NCBI GenBank assembly: GCA_949294085.1
Contig: CASFFX010000004.1
Span: forward strand, 62,001 to 126,000
Direction: 5' to 3'
DNA: 64,000 nt
From: an uncultured bacterium
GTDB lineage: Bacteria; Elusimicrobiota; Elusimicrobia; Elusimicrobiales; Elusimicrobiaceae
Shown here: positions 35,103 through 43,770 of the stretch, piece after piece
Layout: every line of letters starts with the position of its first letter
How positions within the stretch are numbered: position 1 is the stretch's first letter
The notes under the pieces: generated by a model
Told to the model about the DNA's origin: nothing
The model's input: only the letters and a program-made list of their open reading frames with translations
Database searches by the model: none
Position numbers and translations under genes: made by a program

Positions 35103-36260
35103 TTACAACTGCAAACAATGCTTCAAAAATGCCTCGCCGCCGGGAACATCCACCTCAGGTTGGCCGCCGGCCAACACCGCTTCCAACGCGCTTCCGGCAA
35201 ACTGCGTGACTCCGCGCGAATTGCGCCCCGCCCAATGAGCAATCACCCGCGTGCCCACCAATAATTGGGGCTGATAAATGGAGCATAAACGGGCCCGGAT
35301 CGGCTGGCCTTCGTCAATCCCCACTAGATAAAGCAGATAGACGCTTTTGTCCTGGGCCAAAAACCGCAGCAATTTATCCACATTATACCCCTTGGGACAG
35401 CTGGACAAATGCAGTACTTTGGTTTTAATGTCCGTGGCCGTAATATACGCGTCAAACCGGCGTTCATAATCGCCCAATTTATCCGCCGTAAAAAGAGGCG
35501 GCAACGGCCGCTGAAATTGCAGGCACTCCGTCAGCTCGCGTTTCATGGCGTCGTCTCCCGTCAGCAAACACTCAATCACGCGGCCGCGCAGATTGACATT
35601 CTCCACGCAGGCCGCCCGTTCAATGGCTTCCTGCGCCTGGCGAACTCGGCCCGACAAATCCTGCTGCAGCAGCCGATAGTCGCCTGAGCGGCAAAAATCC
35701 TCGGCCCGGGCAACGGACTCCAAAATACAGCGTTGCTGTGCGGGGGTGGGCCGAAATTTGACGCCGGTGGGGCTAATGTGCTGGGTGGCGGCGGACAGGC
35801 GTTGTACGTTGTCTTGAAACGACACGCGCTGATGTGCGGCAAACAGCCGCTCAAAATTTTCCGGGATATTGGCAAGTCCTTCCCATTGCCGCATAATGTC
35901 CCCCCCGTTAAAACTGCCGCGGATGTGGGTGGGCGTCAAATCCTGCGAGGAGTGGCTGATTTTATGTAAAAAAGAAGAATTGGCCAATAACAAATAGTTG
36001 CGGCTGGGCGTTACGACGCATACCAAAAAAGGCCGGCTGTCATAGGCCTGCAGCGCCGACAGCGAAAGCACGGTGTTGCTGAACATGGGCTTTTGTGCCC
36101 GGCAAAAACGAAGAGCCAAATCCGCACAAAAATAAACGCTGCGCGCCCGAGCCAGATGAAACTGGGCCTGTACGGCCCGGGCGATTTGTGCTTTGTCGCC
36201 CTGCCCGTCTAACGAAGCAATATAGTGAACGACTTGTTGGATAAGGGGTGCATTAAACAT
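35103..36260 (-). CDS. Putative type II restriction endonuclease (PD-(D/E)XK-like)
   Basis: Encodes 385 residues. I know no family with certainty. The call rests on two things. First, it lies eight bases after a beta-class DNA methyltransferase on the same strand. Second, residues about 270-282 (RFDAYITATDIKTKVLHLSS) fit D-x6-D-x-K of the PD-(D/E)XK nuclease core, giving Asp270, Asp277 and Lys279, and the following YNVDKLLRFLAQDKSVYLLY resembles the helix-strand of such nucleases. The first 200 residues are mostly helical with several cysteines. No clear ribosome site precedes it, suggesting translational coupling. It could be an orphan unrelated gene. Confidence 0.55.
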   Translation of the reverse strand: MFNAPLIQQVVHYIASLDGQGDKAQIARAVQAQFHLARARSVYFCADLALRFCRAQKPMFSNTVLSLSALQAYDSRPFLVCVVTPSRNYLLLANSSFLHKISHSSQDLTPTHIRGSFNGGDIMRQWEGLANIPENFERLFAAHQRVSFQDNVQRLSAATQHISPTGVKFRPTPAQQRCILESVARAEDFCRSGDYRLLQQDLSGRVRQAQEAIERAACVENVNLRGRVIECLLTGDDAMKRELTECLQFQRPLPPLFTADKLGDYERRFDAYITATDIKTKVLHLSSCPKGYNVDKLLRFLAQDKSVYLLYLVGIDEGQPIRARLCSIYQPQLLVGTRVIAHWAGRNSRGVTQFAGSALEAVLAGGQPEVDVPGGEAFLKHCLQL

Positions 36261-36268
36261 AAAAATGC

Positions 36269-37213
36269 TTATTTTTTAGGCTTTTTTTGAAGCGCCCCCG
36301 TATTGCGTTCCCAAAAAACTCCCTCTTCATACCCTTGGATAGAGCCGCCCAGGCGGGCACTTTCCAGGCGCTGTTCGGCCCAAATGCAATACTGCGGGTC
36401 TTGCTCAATGCCCAGGTAATGTCGGCCCAGTTTCTTGGCGACCACGCTGGTCGTCCCAGAGCCCAAAAACGGGTCAAACACCATGTCCCCTTCTCTAGAG
36501 GAGGCCAACATAATTTTGGCGATCAATTTTTCGGATTTTTGCGTCGGGTGCGCCGTGTTTTCCGGCATGGACCAAAACGGGATGGTAATATCATCCCAAA
36601 AATTGGAAGGACACGTATCCCGGTAGTTGCCCTGGGCGGTTTCGTGCCAATCTTTGGGCTGGCCGTTTAAGCGGTAAGGGGCAATCACTTTTTTGCGGAT
36701 TTTAACGGCTTGCAAATTAAAGGTGTAGTCCGCGCTAGAGGTAGCGAACCAAATGTCCTCCAACCCATTTTTCCAATTGCTTTTCGCCCCGCGCCCCTTT
36801 TCGCGCTGCCACGTAATGCGGTTTCGCACGATAAAAAATTCTTTTAATACACGCCCCACAATCAAACTGCTTTCCCAGTCGCAGCACACATAAATAGAAC
36901 CCGTTTTTTTTAGCAGGGGTTTCACTTGCTGCAGCCAAGCACGCGTGTATTGTTCGTATTGTTGATCTTTGCGCTTGGAAAACGTGCTGCCATTAAAGGA
37001 TTTGGTCAAATTGTACGGAGGATCTGCAATAATCAAATCCATACTATGTTTGGGAAGCAAAGGACAGACGGCAAACATATCGCCGCAGAGGGTGCGGTCC
37101 CGCACGGAGGCCAACGTGCGCAGGGGGCGCGTGAGCTTCACACAGCGCTTAAGAAATTGGGCCCCCTGGGCAAGAGAGGTGTTAATGGTCTTATTGCGAG
37201 CGGCTTTCATCAT
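36269..37213 (-). CDS. Beta-class DNA (adenine-N6-type) methyltransferase
   Basis: Encodes 314 residues. Catalytic motif IV DLIIADPPYNL is early (Asp64-Tyr67), and the SAM-binding motif I FDPFLGSGTT is late (246-255), just after the motif X-like HPTQKSEKLIAKI. This IV-TRD-X-I order defines the beta class, and DPPY favours adenine methylation. KKTGSIYVCCDWESS and NRITWQREKGRGAKSNWKNG lie in the catalytic domain; the target-recognition region is about residues 160-215. It is either half of a restriction-modification pair with the next gene or a solitary regulatory methylase. It follows parB by 20 bases on the same strand. Confidence 0.88.
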   Translation of the reverse strand: MMKAARNKTINTSLAQGAQFLKRCVKLTRPLRTLASVRDRTLCGDMFAVCPLLPKHSMDLIIADPPYNLTKSFNGSTFSKRKDQQYEQYTRAWLQQVKPLLKKTGSIYVCCDWESSLIVGRVLKEFFIVRNRITWQREKGRGAKSNWKNGLEDIWFATSSADYTFNLQAVKIRKKVIAPYRLNGQPKDWHETAQGNYRDTCPSNFWDDITIPFWSMPENTAHPTQKSEKLIAKIMLASSREGDMVFDPFLGSGTTSVVAKKLGRHYLGIEQDPQYCIWAEQRLESARLGGSIQGYEEGVFWERNTGALQKKPKK

Positions 37214-37233
37214 GATAACGGCGGGTCCGGCGC

Positions 37234-38133
37234 CTACAGCATTTTATTTTTTAAGCGGCTGGCGATATTGTCCAATTCGTCCAACGAGTGATAATGAATG
37301 ACCAACGTGCCTTTTTTCATGTTTTTGCCGCATTTGACTTCTACCTTGGTGCCCAAGGCGCTTTGCAAGTCGTTTTCAAACGAGGCAATTTCCACCGGTT
37401 TTCCCGCTTTGTCCGCCTTTTTCGCCGGGAACATCAAGGCCCGGGCGGCGTCTTCCGCCTGGCGGACGGACATTTTGCTTTTTTGCATTTTCTTAAAAAG
37501 CAAATCGCGCTTGGCGCTGTCCGTTACCATCAGCAGGGCGCGGCCGTGCCCTTCGGAAAGGGTGCCGTCCTGCAGGGCTTGCTGGATTTCGGGTTCCAGG
37601 TCCAACAGGCGAAGCGCATTGGAAATAGCCGCCTTGGACTTGCCGCAATACGAAGCCAAATCCGTTTGATTAATATAGAATTTGCTCATTAAGTTGCGGT
37701 ATCCCAAGGCCGTTTCAATGGGGTTCAAATCTTCGCGTTGGATGTTTTCAATCAGGGCCAGGGCGCACATTTCTTGGTCGTCCAAGTGTTTGTGAACAAT
37801 CGCGTCAATTTCCGTCAATCCGGCCAGCTGCGTGGCCCGGAAGCGGCGTTCCCCCACCACAATTTCGTATTTATCCAGCCCGGCATCGTACACCACCACA
37901 ATCGGCTGCGTAAGGCCGTGCTCTTTAATAGACTGGGCTAACTCCTGCAGTTTTTCCTCGTCAAACACGCGGCGGGGCTGAAACCGGTTGGGCACAATCT
38001 TATTGACGGCAATCCGGGTAACGCTCATGCCCGGGGTCTGCAGTTGCTGCGCCTGCTCCGCAGGCATTTGCATAACTTCTTGCGTTTGTTTAATTAAAGC
38101 GTCTAAACCTTTACCTAAAGCCTGTCTGGACAT
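37234..38133 (-). CDS. parB: Chromosome partitioning protein ParB
   Basis: Encodes 299 residues. The N-terminus MSRQALGKGLDALI is the ParA-contacting start. GERRFRATQLAGLTEIDAIV is the CTP-binding box, and NIQREDLNPIETALGYRNLM the following ParB signature. The helix-turn-helix YCGKSKAAISNALRLLDLE lies near residue 160, and the C-terminal part (about 240-299) would dimerise. ParB loads at parS near the origin and slides as a clamp. It starts one base after parA ends on the same mRNA. Two candidate parS sites lie within 3 kb. Confidence 0.96.
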   Translation of the reverse strand: MSRQALGKGLDALIKQTQEVMQMPAEQAQQLQTPGMSVTRIAVNKIVPNRFQPRRVFDEEKLQELAQSIKEHGLTQPIVVVYDAGLDKYEIVVGERRFRATQLAGLTEIDAIVHKHLDDQEMCALALIENIQREDLNPIETALGYRNLMSKFYINQTDLASYCGKSKAAISNALRLLDLEPEIQQALQDGTLSEGHGRALLMVTDSAKRDLLFKKMQKSKMSVRQAEDAARALMFPAKKADKAGKPVEIASFENDLQSALGTKVEVKCGKNMKKGTLVIHYHSLDELDNIASRLKNKML

Positions 38134-38134
38134 C

Positions 38135-38968
38135 TTAGCCTCCGAAATCGTAGTTCAACGGAATATCGCCCGTCATTTTGAAATCTTTATAGTCGGCCGG
38201 GTTTGCCCCGCGGCGGGCCAAAAATTCAATGGCCAATTGGATATAGGCATTGGCTCCGCGGCAAGCGGGGTCGTAGTCAAAAATAGACTGCCCAAAGCTG
38301 GGGGCTTCCGCCAGGCGAATATTGCGCGGAATCGGCGTTTTGTATACTTGATCCCCAAAGAAACGGCTGACTTCCGCAAACACTTGTTTGGACAAGTTCA
38401 TCCGGGCGTCGTACATCGTCAGCACACCGCCGTCCATCTTCAATTTGGGGTGCAAAAATTGTTTAATTTTGGCCACCGTGCTCATAAAATGTGCCAGCCC
38501 TTCCATAGCGTAATATTCGCATTGCACGGGCGTAATCACGCTGTCCGCCGCCATCATGGCATTTAAGGTAAGCAACCCCAACGAAGGCGGACAGTCAATA
38601 ATAATATAGTGATACATATCCCGAATCGGGGCCAAGGCGTCTTTGAGCATATTTTCGCGGCCGCGGACGTTTACCAATTCCACTTCTGCCCCGGCCAAAT
38701 CTTTGCAGGCGGGCAAGACATCCAACAATTCGCTGGACGTTTGGCGCACCACCTGTTCAAACGGGGCCGTTTTGGTCAACAAGTGATATACGGATTTTTC
38801 GCCGTCCGCCACCGTTACCCCCAAGCCGGAACCGGCATTTCCCTGCGGGTCAAAATCCACCAGCAGGACTTCCTGATTCAGGCAGGCCAAAGCATAAGAC
38901 AAATTAATAGAAGTAGTGGTTTTCCCTACCCCGCCTTTTTGGTTGGCGATGACGACTATTTCTCCCAT
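38135..38968 (-). CDS. parA: Chromosome partitioning ATPase ParA
   Basis: Encodes 277 residues. The deviant Walker A is VIANQKGGVGKTTTSINLSY at residues 5-24. VDFDPQGNAGSGLGV gives Walker A', and IIIDCPPSLGLLTLNAM Walker B. This is the typical chromosomal ParA/Soj without an N-terminal HTH. It cooperates with ParB to move origins and is placed upstream of it in the usual order. An AGGAGG site precedes the ATG, and a promoter with an adjoining parS-like palindrome lies upstream. Confidence 0.96.
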   Translation of the reverse strand: MGEIVVIANQKGGVGKTTTSINLSYALACLNQEVLLVDFDPQGNAGSGLGVTVADGEKSVYHLLTKTAPFEQVVRQTSSELLDVLPACKDLAGAEVELVNVRGRENMLKDALAPIRDMYHYIIIDCPPSLGLLTLNAMMAADSVITPVQCEYYAMEGLAHFMSTVAKIKQFLHPKLKMDGGVLTMYDARMNLSKQVFAEVSRFFGDQVYKTPIPRNIRLAEAPSFGQSIFDYDPACRGANAYIQLAIEFLARRGANPADYKDFKMTGDIPLNYDFGG

Positions 38969-38994
38969 ACATCCTCCTGTTTCAATATACTTAT

Positions 38995-39023
38995 ATTAAA
39001 CATTAATTCCGTATAAAAATCAA
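38995..39023 (-). promoter_or_regulatory. Candidate promoter of parA-parB
   Basis: TTGATT (39023-39018), a 17-base spacer and TTTAAT (39000-38995) on the minus strand, about 30 bases before the ATG. A parS-like palindrome lies 15 bases upstream of the -35. Confidence 0.6.
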
Positions 39024-39037
39024 TATACGCAGCCGTT

Positions 39038-39053
39038 GTTTTCACGTGAAAAC
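39038..39053. promoter_or_regulatory. Candidate parS site 1
   Basis: GTTTTCACGTGAAAAC, a perfect 16-base palindrome sharing the TTTCACGTGAAA core with the Bacillus-type parS (TGTTTCACGTGAAACA). It lies between parA and lepB. The same 16 bases recur at 40043-40058. Confidence 0.75.
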
Positions 39054-39055
39054 TG

Positions 39056-40024
39056 CTATTTAATTAAACCAATCCGCGAAGGCGGCCAATGGATGAACCA
39101 CGCTTTGCCTTTGATATTCTCGCGCGGAACGGGGCCCCAAAAGCGGGAATCGCACGAATTATCCCGATTGTCCCCCATTACAAAATACGTACCTTCCGGC
39201 ACGGTAACAGGGCCAAATGAATCCCGCAGGTAGAGCCCCAAGTAATTATCCAATTGGTGGTCCTGCCAAATTTGTTGGTATTGATCCAAATCTTCCGGTA
39301 TTTCATACGGTTCGCGTACAATATCCTCATACAATTCATAGGGTTGTTGGGGCAGTTCTTTGCCGTTTACCACCGGGCGGCCATTAATCACTTGTACCGT
39401 ATCCCCCGGCATAGCAATGACCCTCTTTACAAAATCCTTGCCATATTGGCTGCCGCCGCAGTTTTGCTGTTGGCGGTTCTCGGCTGGGAACCGAAAGACC
39501 ACAATGTCCCTGGGTTTAATTTCATCCAGCGCACCAAAGCGGATTTGAGTCAGCGGGATTCGGAAGCCGTAAGCCGCTTTATTCACAAACAAATGGTCCC
39601 CTTCCAATAAGGTATTATGCATAGAAGCAGAGGGAATCTTGAAAGCTTGGATAAAAAAGAACATGACAATAGAAGCTACAAACCCGGCAAAATAGACCGT
39701 ATTGCTCCACTCCAAATCCGCCTTCATTAAGGATTCCTTCTTTTTGTCAGAGGCTTTTTTGCCATGGACATAGCCATAGCCCCCACATACTGCAGCCATC
39801 AACAGGGATAAAATAATCTTACTCGCCCCTACCGGCTCGCCGATTCCTCCCCCCATGACAAACAACACCAAGTACGCCGCGCACAGTAAAATAAGAAACA
39901 CAAACGCCGCATGCCACCGGCCAAAGGCTTCCGCCGAGGCCAATTTGTTGCGTTTATTTAAGTATCGGGTAACTAAAGTAAAGGCATACATCACACATGC
40001 CGCAATAAAAAGACGTTGTTCCAT
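39056..40024 (-). CDS. lepB: Signal peptidase I
   Basis: Encodes 322 residues. Hydrophobic segments occur near 5-20, 40-58, 68-86 and 111-128. The serine motif is KIPSASMHNTLL, with nucleophile Ser134 (the usual next residues are 'PTL', here 'NTL'). The general-base lysine is Lys200 in GKDFVKRVIAMPGDTVQV. The C-terminal GDNRDNSCDSRFWGPVPREN matches box E. It removes Sec signal peptides on the periplasmic side of the membrane. It ends three bases before parS-like site 1 and follows the glycosyltransferase by eight bases, so it is not obviously part of the par operon. Confidence 0.94.
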   Translation of the reverse strand: MEQRLFIAACVMYAFTLVTRYLNKRNKLASAEAFGRWHAAFVFLILLCAAYLVLFVMGGGIGEPVGASKIILSLLMAAVCGGYGYVHGKKASDKKKESLMKADLEWSNTVYFAGFVASIVMFFFIQAFKIPSASMHNTLLEGDHLFVNKAAYGFRIPLTQIRFGALDEIKPRDIVVFRFPAENRQQQNCGGSQYGKDFVKRVIAMPGDTVQVINGRPVVNGKELPQQPYELYEDIVREPYEIPEDLDQYQQIWQDHQLDNYLGLYLRDSFGPVTVPEGTYFVMGDNRDNSCDSRFWGPVPRENIKGKAWFIHWPPSRIGLIK

Positions 40025-40032
40025 ATTGGCTC

Positions 40033-41148
40033 CTATTTAGTAGTTTTCACGTGAAAACCAACGTTTGTAAGTTGTTGAGAAAGGTGTTGATATTGTTGAG
40101 AAGTATGCACTATGCGACGGGAAATCTGCAGCGATTTCCGCCCCATAGCGGCGCGGCGGGACGGGTTTTCCACCAGTTCCGTCATCACACAGCTAAGCAG
40201 GGTTAAGTCCTGCTTTTTAATCACAAATCCATTTTTGCCATGCTCTACCCACAGCGGCATGTCCCCCACCTTGCTGACAATGCACGGCAGTCCCACCCGC
40301 AAGGCTTCCAATAGCGCCAGCGGAAGGGATTCCTCCAGCGAAGGCAATACAAATACGTCCGCCATATTCAGCCAACGGTTTACGTCCGTCTGCTGCCCCG
40401 CCAGCAGAACCTGCTTGTCCAAATGATTTTCTGCAATATACGCTTCCAATTCGGCCCTTTTTTCCCCTTCCCCCACATACACCAACCGTGCGTGCGGAAA
40501 GTTGCGCACGACATTGCGAAACGCCTGCAATAAGGTCAGCGGGTCTTTGACCGGGGACAGGCGGGCCACACTCATAAAGACCGTTTCTTCGGGAGTAAAG
40601 CCGTATTTCAGGCGCATGGCCGTGCGGATTTCTTCATTCGGGAAAAATGTCGTTCCGTCCGACCCGTTGGGAAGCAAATAGACTTTAGACTTTTGATAAT
40701 GCTGTTTTTCTATTAAATACCGTGCCGTTGAAAAAGATTCCGCTACCGTCAGCGTGTCTAAATCTTTCAGCAAGCGGTCTATCCAGCGCAGAAAAATAGA
40801 TTTTTTGGACAAATCACAATGAGGGGTAGTTACTAAAATGCGCTTCTTACCGGCACAGGCACACCGCGTATATTCAATTCCGCGGTACAGCATGGCGTGA
40901 ATCAAGTCCGGCTGGAAAGAGTGAATCTGTTCGGCTAAGCGCGATACAATCCCCCCCGGAAAATACCCCCGCATCTGCAGCGACACCACTTCCACCCCGT
41001 TTTGGGCAAGTTCTTTGGCTACGGCTCCTAACGGCTTGAGTGAGATGACACGCACGGTATTTTCCCGCGCCATATATGCGGCTAATTCCGCCAGGGCTTT
41101 TTCCGCCCCCCCCAATTCGGTAGAAGTGATGACATATAAAATCTTCAT
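40033..41148 (-). CDS. Glycosyltransferase family 4 (GT-B) protein
   Basis: Encodes 371 residues. The N-domain begins MKILYVITSTELGGAEKALA, the usual GT4 'GGAE' start. The C-domain has VARLSPVKDPLTLLQAFRNV, LVYVGEGEKRAELEAYI, VLLAGQQTDVNRWLNMADVF and the donor motif LPSLEESLPLALLEALRVGLPC, with glutamates of the EX7E type. It probably adds a sugar to a surface polymer from a nucleotide-sugar donor; the acceptor is unknown. Its last codons contain parS-like site 2. A TATAAT ends six bases before the ATG. Confidence 0.9.
   Translation of the reverse strand: MKILYVITSTELGGAEKALAELAAYMARENTVRVISLKPLGAVAKELAQNGVEVVSLQMRGYFPGGIVSRLAEQIHSFQPDLIHAMLYRGIEYTRCACAGKKRILVTTPHCDLSKKSIFLRWIDRLLKDLDTLTVAESFSTARYLIEKQHYQKSKVYLLPNGSDGTTFFPNEEIRTAMRLKYGFTPEETVFMSVARLSPVKDPLTLLQAFRNVVRNFPHARLVYVGEGEKRAELEAYIAENHLDKQVLLAGQQTDVNRWLNMADVFVLPSLEESLPLALLEALRVGLPCIVSKVGDMPLWVEHGKNGFVIKKQDLTLLSCVMTELVENPSRRAAMGRKSLQISRRIVHTSQQYQHLSQQLTNVGFHVKTTK
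40043..40058. promoter_or_regulatory. Candidate parS site 2
   Basis: A second identical GTTTTCACGTGAAAAC, 1.0 kb from site 1, lying within the last codons (FHVKTTK region) of the glycosyltransferase gene. Together the two sites bracket lepB. Confidence 0.75.
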
Positions 41149-41154
41149 ATGTTT

Positions 41155-41160
41155 ATTATA
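41155..41160 (-). promoter_or_regulatory. -10 box six bases before the glycosyltransferase
   Basis: Perfect TATAAT (minus strand) ending six bases before the ATG, no Shine-Dalgarno between; -35 poor. Confidence 0.5.
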
Positions 41161-41208
41161 CTAGTTTCCGTCCGCTCTGTTTGCGTTTGTGTGGCGGCCC
41201 CAACCGGC

Positions 41209-41240
41209 AAAAAAGGGCTCCCTGCCGGAAGCCCTAAAAA
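41209..41240 (-). terminator. Terminator of the rubredoxin cluster
   Basis: A GGGCTCCC/GGAAGCCC-type stem (one mismatch) with A6 on the left for the minus-strand transcript, 43 bases after the rubredoxin stop. Confidence 0.75.
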
Positions 41241-41282
41241 ATACTTAAATTTTAAGCATTTTTTCCAAAATAGGCCCAAATT

Positions 41283-41444
41283 TTAATTTTCAGCCTTGAA
41301 CTGGTCCTTTCCTACCCCGCAAACCGGGCATACCCAGTCCTCTTTTACATCTTCCCATTTGGTGCCGGCCGGAACGCCATGCTCCGGATCGCCCACCGCG
41401 GGATCATACGTATAACCACAAACTTCACACACATATTTTACCAT
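41283..41444 (-). CDS. Rubredoxin
   Basis: Encodes 53 residues: [20 protein letters not shown], then [20 protein letters not shown] and DQFKAEN. The two CxxCG iron-binding knuckles (Cys6/Cys9 and the pair in VCPVCG) give the single Fe(Cys)4 site. It is the classic small electron carrier. It lies 31 bases after the flavin reductase, and the flavodiiron protein and superoxide reductase genes are upstream on the same strand, so it likely passes electrons to them. A GAGGAAAC ribosome site precedes the ATG. Confidence 0.95.
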   Translation of the reverse strand: MVKYVCEVCGYTYDPAVGDPEHGVPAGTKWEDVKEDWVCPVCGVGKDQFKAEN

Positions 41445-41475
41445 AAGATGTTTCCTCCCCAATTGGGTTATTATT

Positions 41476-41988
41476 TTATAAATGCGTTGCGCCTGGCGGC
41501 GTTTTGCCTTTAATCACATCGTGATAATAGGCATACGTCAAGGCCGTACCATGCGGACACAGAACGCCGGCGTCTTTTACCTCGCCGATAAACAGCGTGT
41601 GGGTGCCAACGTCCAGCGTTTGGCAGACACACGCTTCCATGTACGAAAGCGTGTGCTCTTGCACGACGGGGCAGCCCAAGGCGCCCATTTTATAGGGTAC
41701 TTGGGCAAACTTATCAAAAGTGCGCCCCGTACGAAAACCAAAAATTCCGATAAACGGCAGCGGAGTGGATTGCTCCAGCGGCATGGCGGCAAAGACGCGG
41801 CTCTTCAAAATTAGTTCGTGTGTAAGGCTGTTTTTATTGACGGAAATGGCAATGCGGGCGGGCTCGGCCGTTACTTGAAAAACGGTGTTTACAATCAGCC
41901 CGTTCTTGCGTTCGCCGTCCGCCGTGGTAACAATGTACAACCCGTACGTTACGTAATGAAGGCCTTCGTTAATGTCTTGTACCGACAT
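41476..41988 (-). CDS. Flavin reductase domain protein
   Basis: Encodes 170 residues of the split-barrel FMN-binding fold. The start [20 protein letters not shown], the FMN contact [30 protein letters not shown]-type region, and [16 protein letters not shown]-type middle match the flavin reductase-like proteins found fused in high-molecular-weight rubredoxins. It could link NAD(P)H to rubredoxin and the flavodiiron protein. Spacing is nine bases from the flavodiiron gene, and a good AAGGAGG-type site precedes it. Confidence 0.85.
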   Translation of the reverse strand: MSVQDINEGLHYVTYGLYIVTTADGERKNGLIVNTVFQVTAEPARIAISVNKNSLTHELILKSRVFAAMPLEQSTPLPFIGIFGFRTGRTFDKFAQVPYKMGALGCPVVQEHTLSYMEACVCQTLDVGTHTLFIGEVKDAGVLCPHGTALTYAYYHDVIKGKTPPGATHL

Positions 41989-41997
41989 GACTCCTCC

Positions 41998-43194
41998 TTA
42001 GTGCAGTTTTTCCGCTAATTTTTTGCTGACCAACAGCCCCAACTCTTTGCAGGCTTGTTTGACTTTATCGTCGGGCACAAACGGCGATTTGACGGCCGGA
42101 GCCGCCACTTCCGCTTTCATGCTTTCCAGGGTTTTGGTCAACTCGTCAATCGGTGCGCCGTTCCAGCCGTACGACCCAAAGGCCGCCCCGATTAAGCCCT
42201 TTTTGCGCAGCCCTTTCAAATAGCACAGTACGTCCGCCATCGCCGGGAAAATTTGGCTGTTCAGCACCGGGGACCCAATCAACAGCGCGCTGGAATCCAA
42301 CAGTTCCGTAGCCACATCGCTGCGGTGATTGGCGTGCATGGAGAGTTGTTTGACTTCCGTGCCCCCTTCGCGCAGGCCTTCGGTAATGTAATTCGCCATT
42401 TTTTCGGTGCTGCCCCACATGGTATCGTACACGACGATCGCTTTATTTTTGGGAGCCTGCGCCGCCCATTTGGCATACAGCTTAATAATTTTGGACGGAT
42501 CTTTGCGCCACACAAAACCGTGATCCGGCGCAATCAAGCGCGGGGCCAGCCCCATTTTTTGCACTTGGTCCAAAAAGCGGAGCACAATGTCCGAATACGG
42601 CAGAACGATGTTGGCGTAGTATTTTTCCGCTTCGTAAAGCCAAAGTCTCTCTTCGTTTTCGTCGTCAAACAGCTTGCCGGTGGCATAGTGCATGCCGAAT
42701 ACGTCGTTGGTAAACAGGACGTTTTCTTTTTCCAAATACGAAAACATACTGTCCGGCCAATGCAGCATGCGCGCTTCTACAAACGAAATCGTATCGCCGC
42801 CGATGTCAATCCGGTCGCCGGTTTTGACGGTTTTTAATTTCAAATCACAATGAAATTGTTCCGTAATGTCCTTAAAACCCATGGCGGATACGTACACTTC
42901 TTCGGGCTGGATGTAATTGACGGCTTGCGGCAACGCGCCGGAGTGATCCATTTCCGAGTGATTGGAAATAATAATTTTGATTTTTTTGGGGTCAATCACG
43001 CTTTGGATCCGTTCCATCATTTCGCCGTAAAATTCTTTTTTTACCGTATCCACCAGCGTGGGTTTTTCACCCAAGACCAAATAGGCGTTGTACGTCGTGC
43101 CGCGTTTGGTGGAGTATCCGTGAAAATCCCGAATATTCCAGTCAATAGCACCTACCCAATACACATGCTCCGAAATCTTGACCGCTTCCATCAT
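41998..43194 (-). CDS. Flavodiiron protein (rubredoxin:oxygen/NO oxidoreductase)
   Basis: Encodes 398 residues. The metallo-beta-lactamase-like domain (1-250) carries diiron ligands HSEMDH at 79-84, His145 (MLHWPD), Asp164 (LFTNDVFG) and His223 (PDHGF). The flavodoxin domain from about 250 has the FMN loop VVYDTMWGSTEKMANYI. It reduces O2 to water, or NO to N2O, with rubredoxin electrons, protecting anaerobes. There is no fused rubredoxin domain; the separate rubredoxin is two genes downstream. The start could be the first or second ATG. Confidence 0.95.
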   Translation of the reverse strand: MMEAVKISEHVYWVGAIDWNIRDFHGYSTKRGTTYNAYLVLGEKPTLVDTVKKEFYGEMMERIQSVIDPKKIKIIISNHSEMDHSGALPQAVNYIQPEEVYVSAMGFKDITEQFHCDLKLKTVKTGDRIDIGGDTISFVEARMLHWPDSMFSYLEKENVLFTNDVFGMHYATGKLFDDENEERLWLYEAEKYYANIVLPYSDIVLRFLDQVQKMGLAPRLIAPDHGFVWRKDPSKIIKLYAKWAAQAPKNKAIVVYDTMWGSTEKMANYITEGLREGGTEVKQLSMHANHRSDVATELLDSSALLIGSPVLNSQIFPAMADVLCYLKGLRKKGLIGAAFGSYGWNGAPIDELTKTLESMKAEVAAPAVKSPFVPDDKVKQACKELGLLVSKKLAEKLH

Positions 43195-43251
43195 ACTTGT
43201 TTGTCTCCTAACGTAAAGTTGCGCCCCCCAAAATAAGGAGGGCGCCTAAAG

Positions 43252-43638
43252 TTAATTTTCCTTCTGCCACAAGCCGTGCAAATTGCAGTATTCGCGGGCG
43301 ATTACTTTTTCCGCCTTGGTTTCAAATACCGCTTCCGGCGCGTCGCCCGGTTTTAAGTATTTGCGCTGCACTTTGCCGCATTCTTCGCAGATCAGTTCAA
43401 TAAATTCAATGTAATGTGCGTCCAACATCGGGTGCGCCACACTGCCTACTTTCACCCGGTAGCCGCCTTCAATTTTTTCAATCACGGGCACATGTTTTTC
43501 CGTCGCACCGTCGGTTACGCCGGGGTTCTGCAGTTTCATCGGCTGGCCGCAGCACACCAATTCCCCCGCCCCCGCATGCAGGACTTCTACCATATTCCCG
43601 CAGACAGAACATTTATACACTTCGTTCACTTTGGTCAT
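43252..43638 (-). CDS. dfx: Desulfoferrodoxin (class I superoxide reductase)
   Basis: Encodes 128 residues. The N-terminal desulforedoxin-like centre has Cys10, Cys13 and the adjacent Cys29-Cys30 ([15 protein letters not shown]), so it is the two-iron class. The catalytic centre II ligands are in [23 protein letters not shown] and the C-terminal [10 protein letters not shown] (the Cys and His). It reduces superoxide to peroxide without making O2, using rubredoxin. It leads the dfx-flavodiiron-flavin reductase-rubredoxin group, with a GAGGGAG ribosome site. Confidence 0.96.
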   Translation of the reverse strand: MTKVNEVYKCSVCGNMVEVLHAGAGELVCCGQPMKLQNPGVTDGATEKHVPVIEKIEGGYRVKVGSVAHPMLDAHYIEFIELICEECGKVQRKYLKPGDAPEAVFETKAEKVIAREYCNLHGLWQKEN

Positions 43639-43770
43639 AAATAATTCTCCCTCTTGCTAGATTTCAAACGCACTTCCGCACTTGCCAGCGCGGGAACAAA
43701 CAGCAGATACCTTCTATTATACTTTGTTTCTCCGCCGTGTACACACTTCCCTGCCGGATATTTCAATTTC

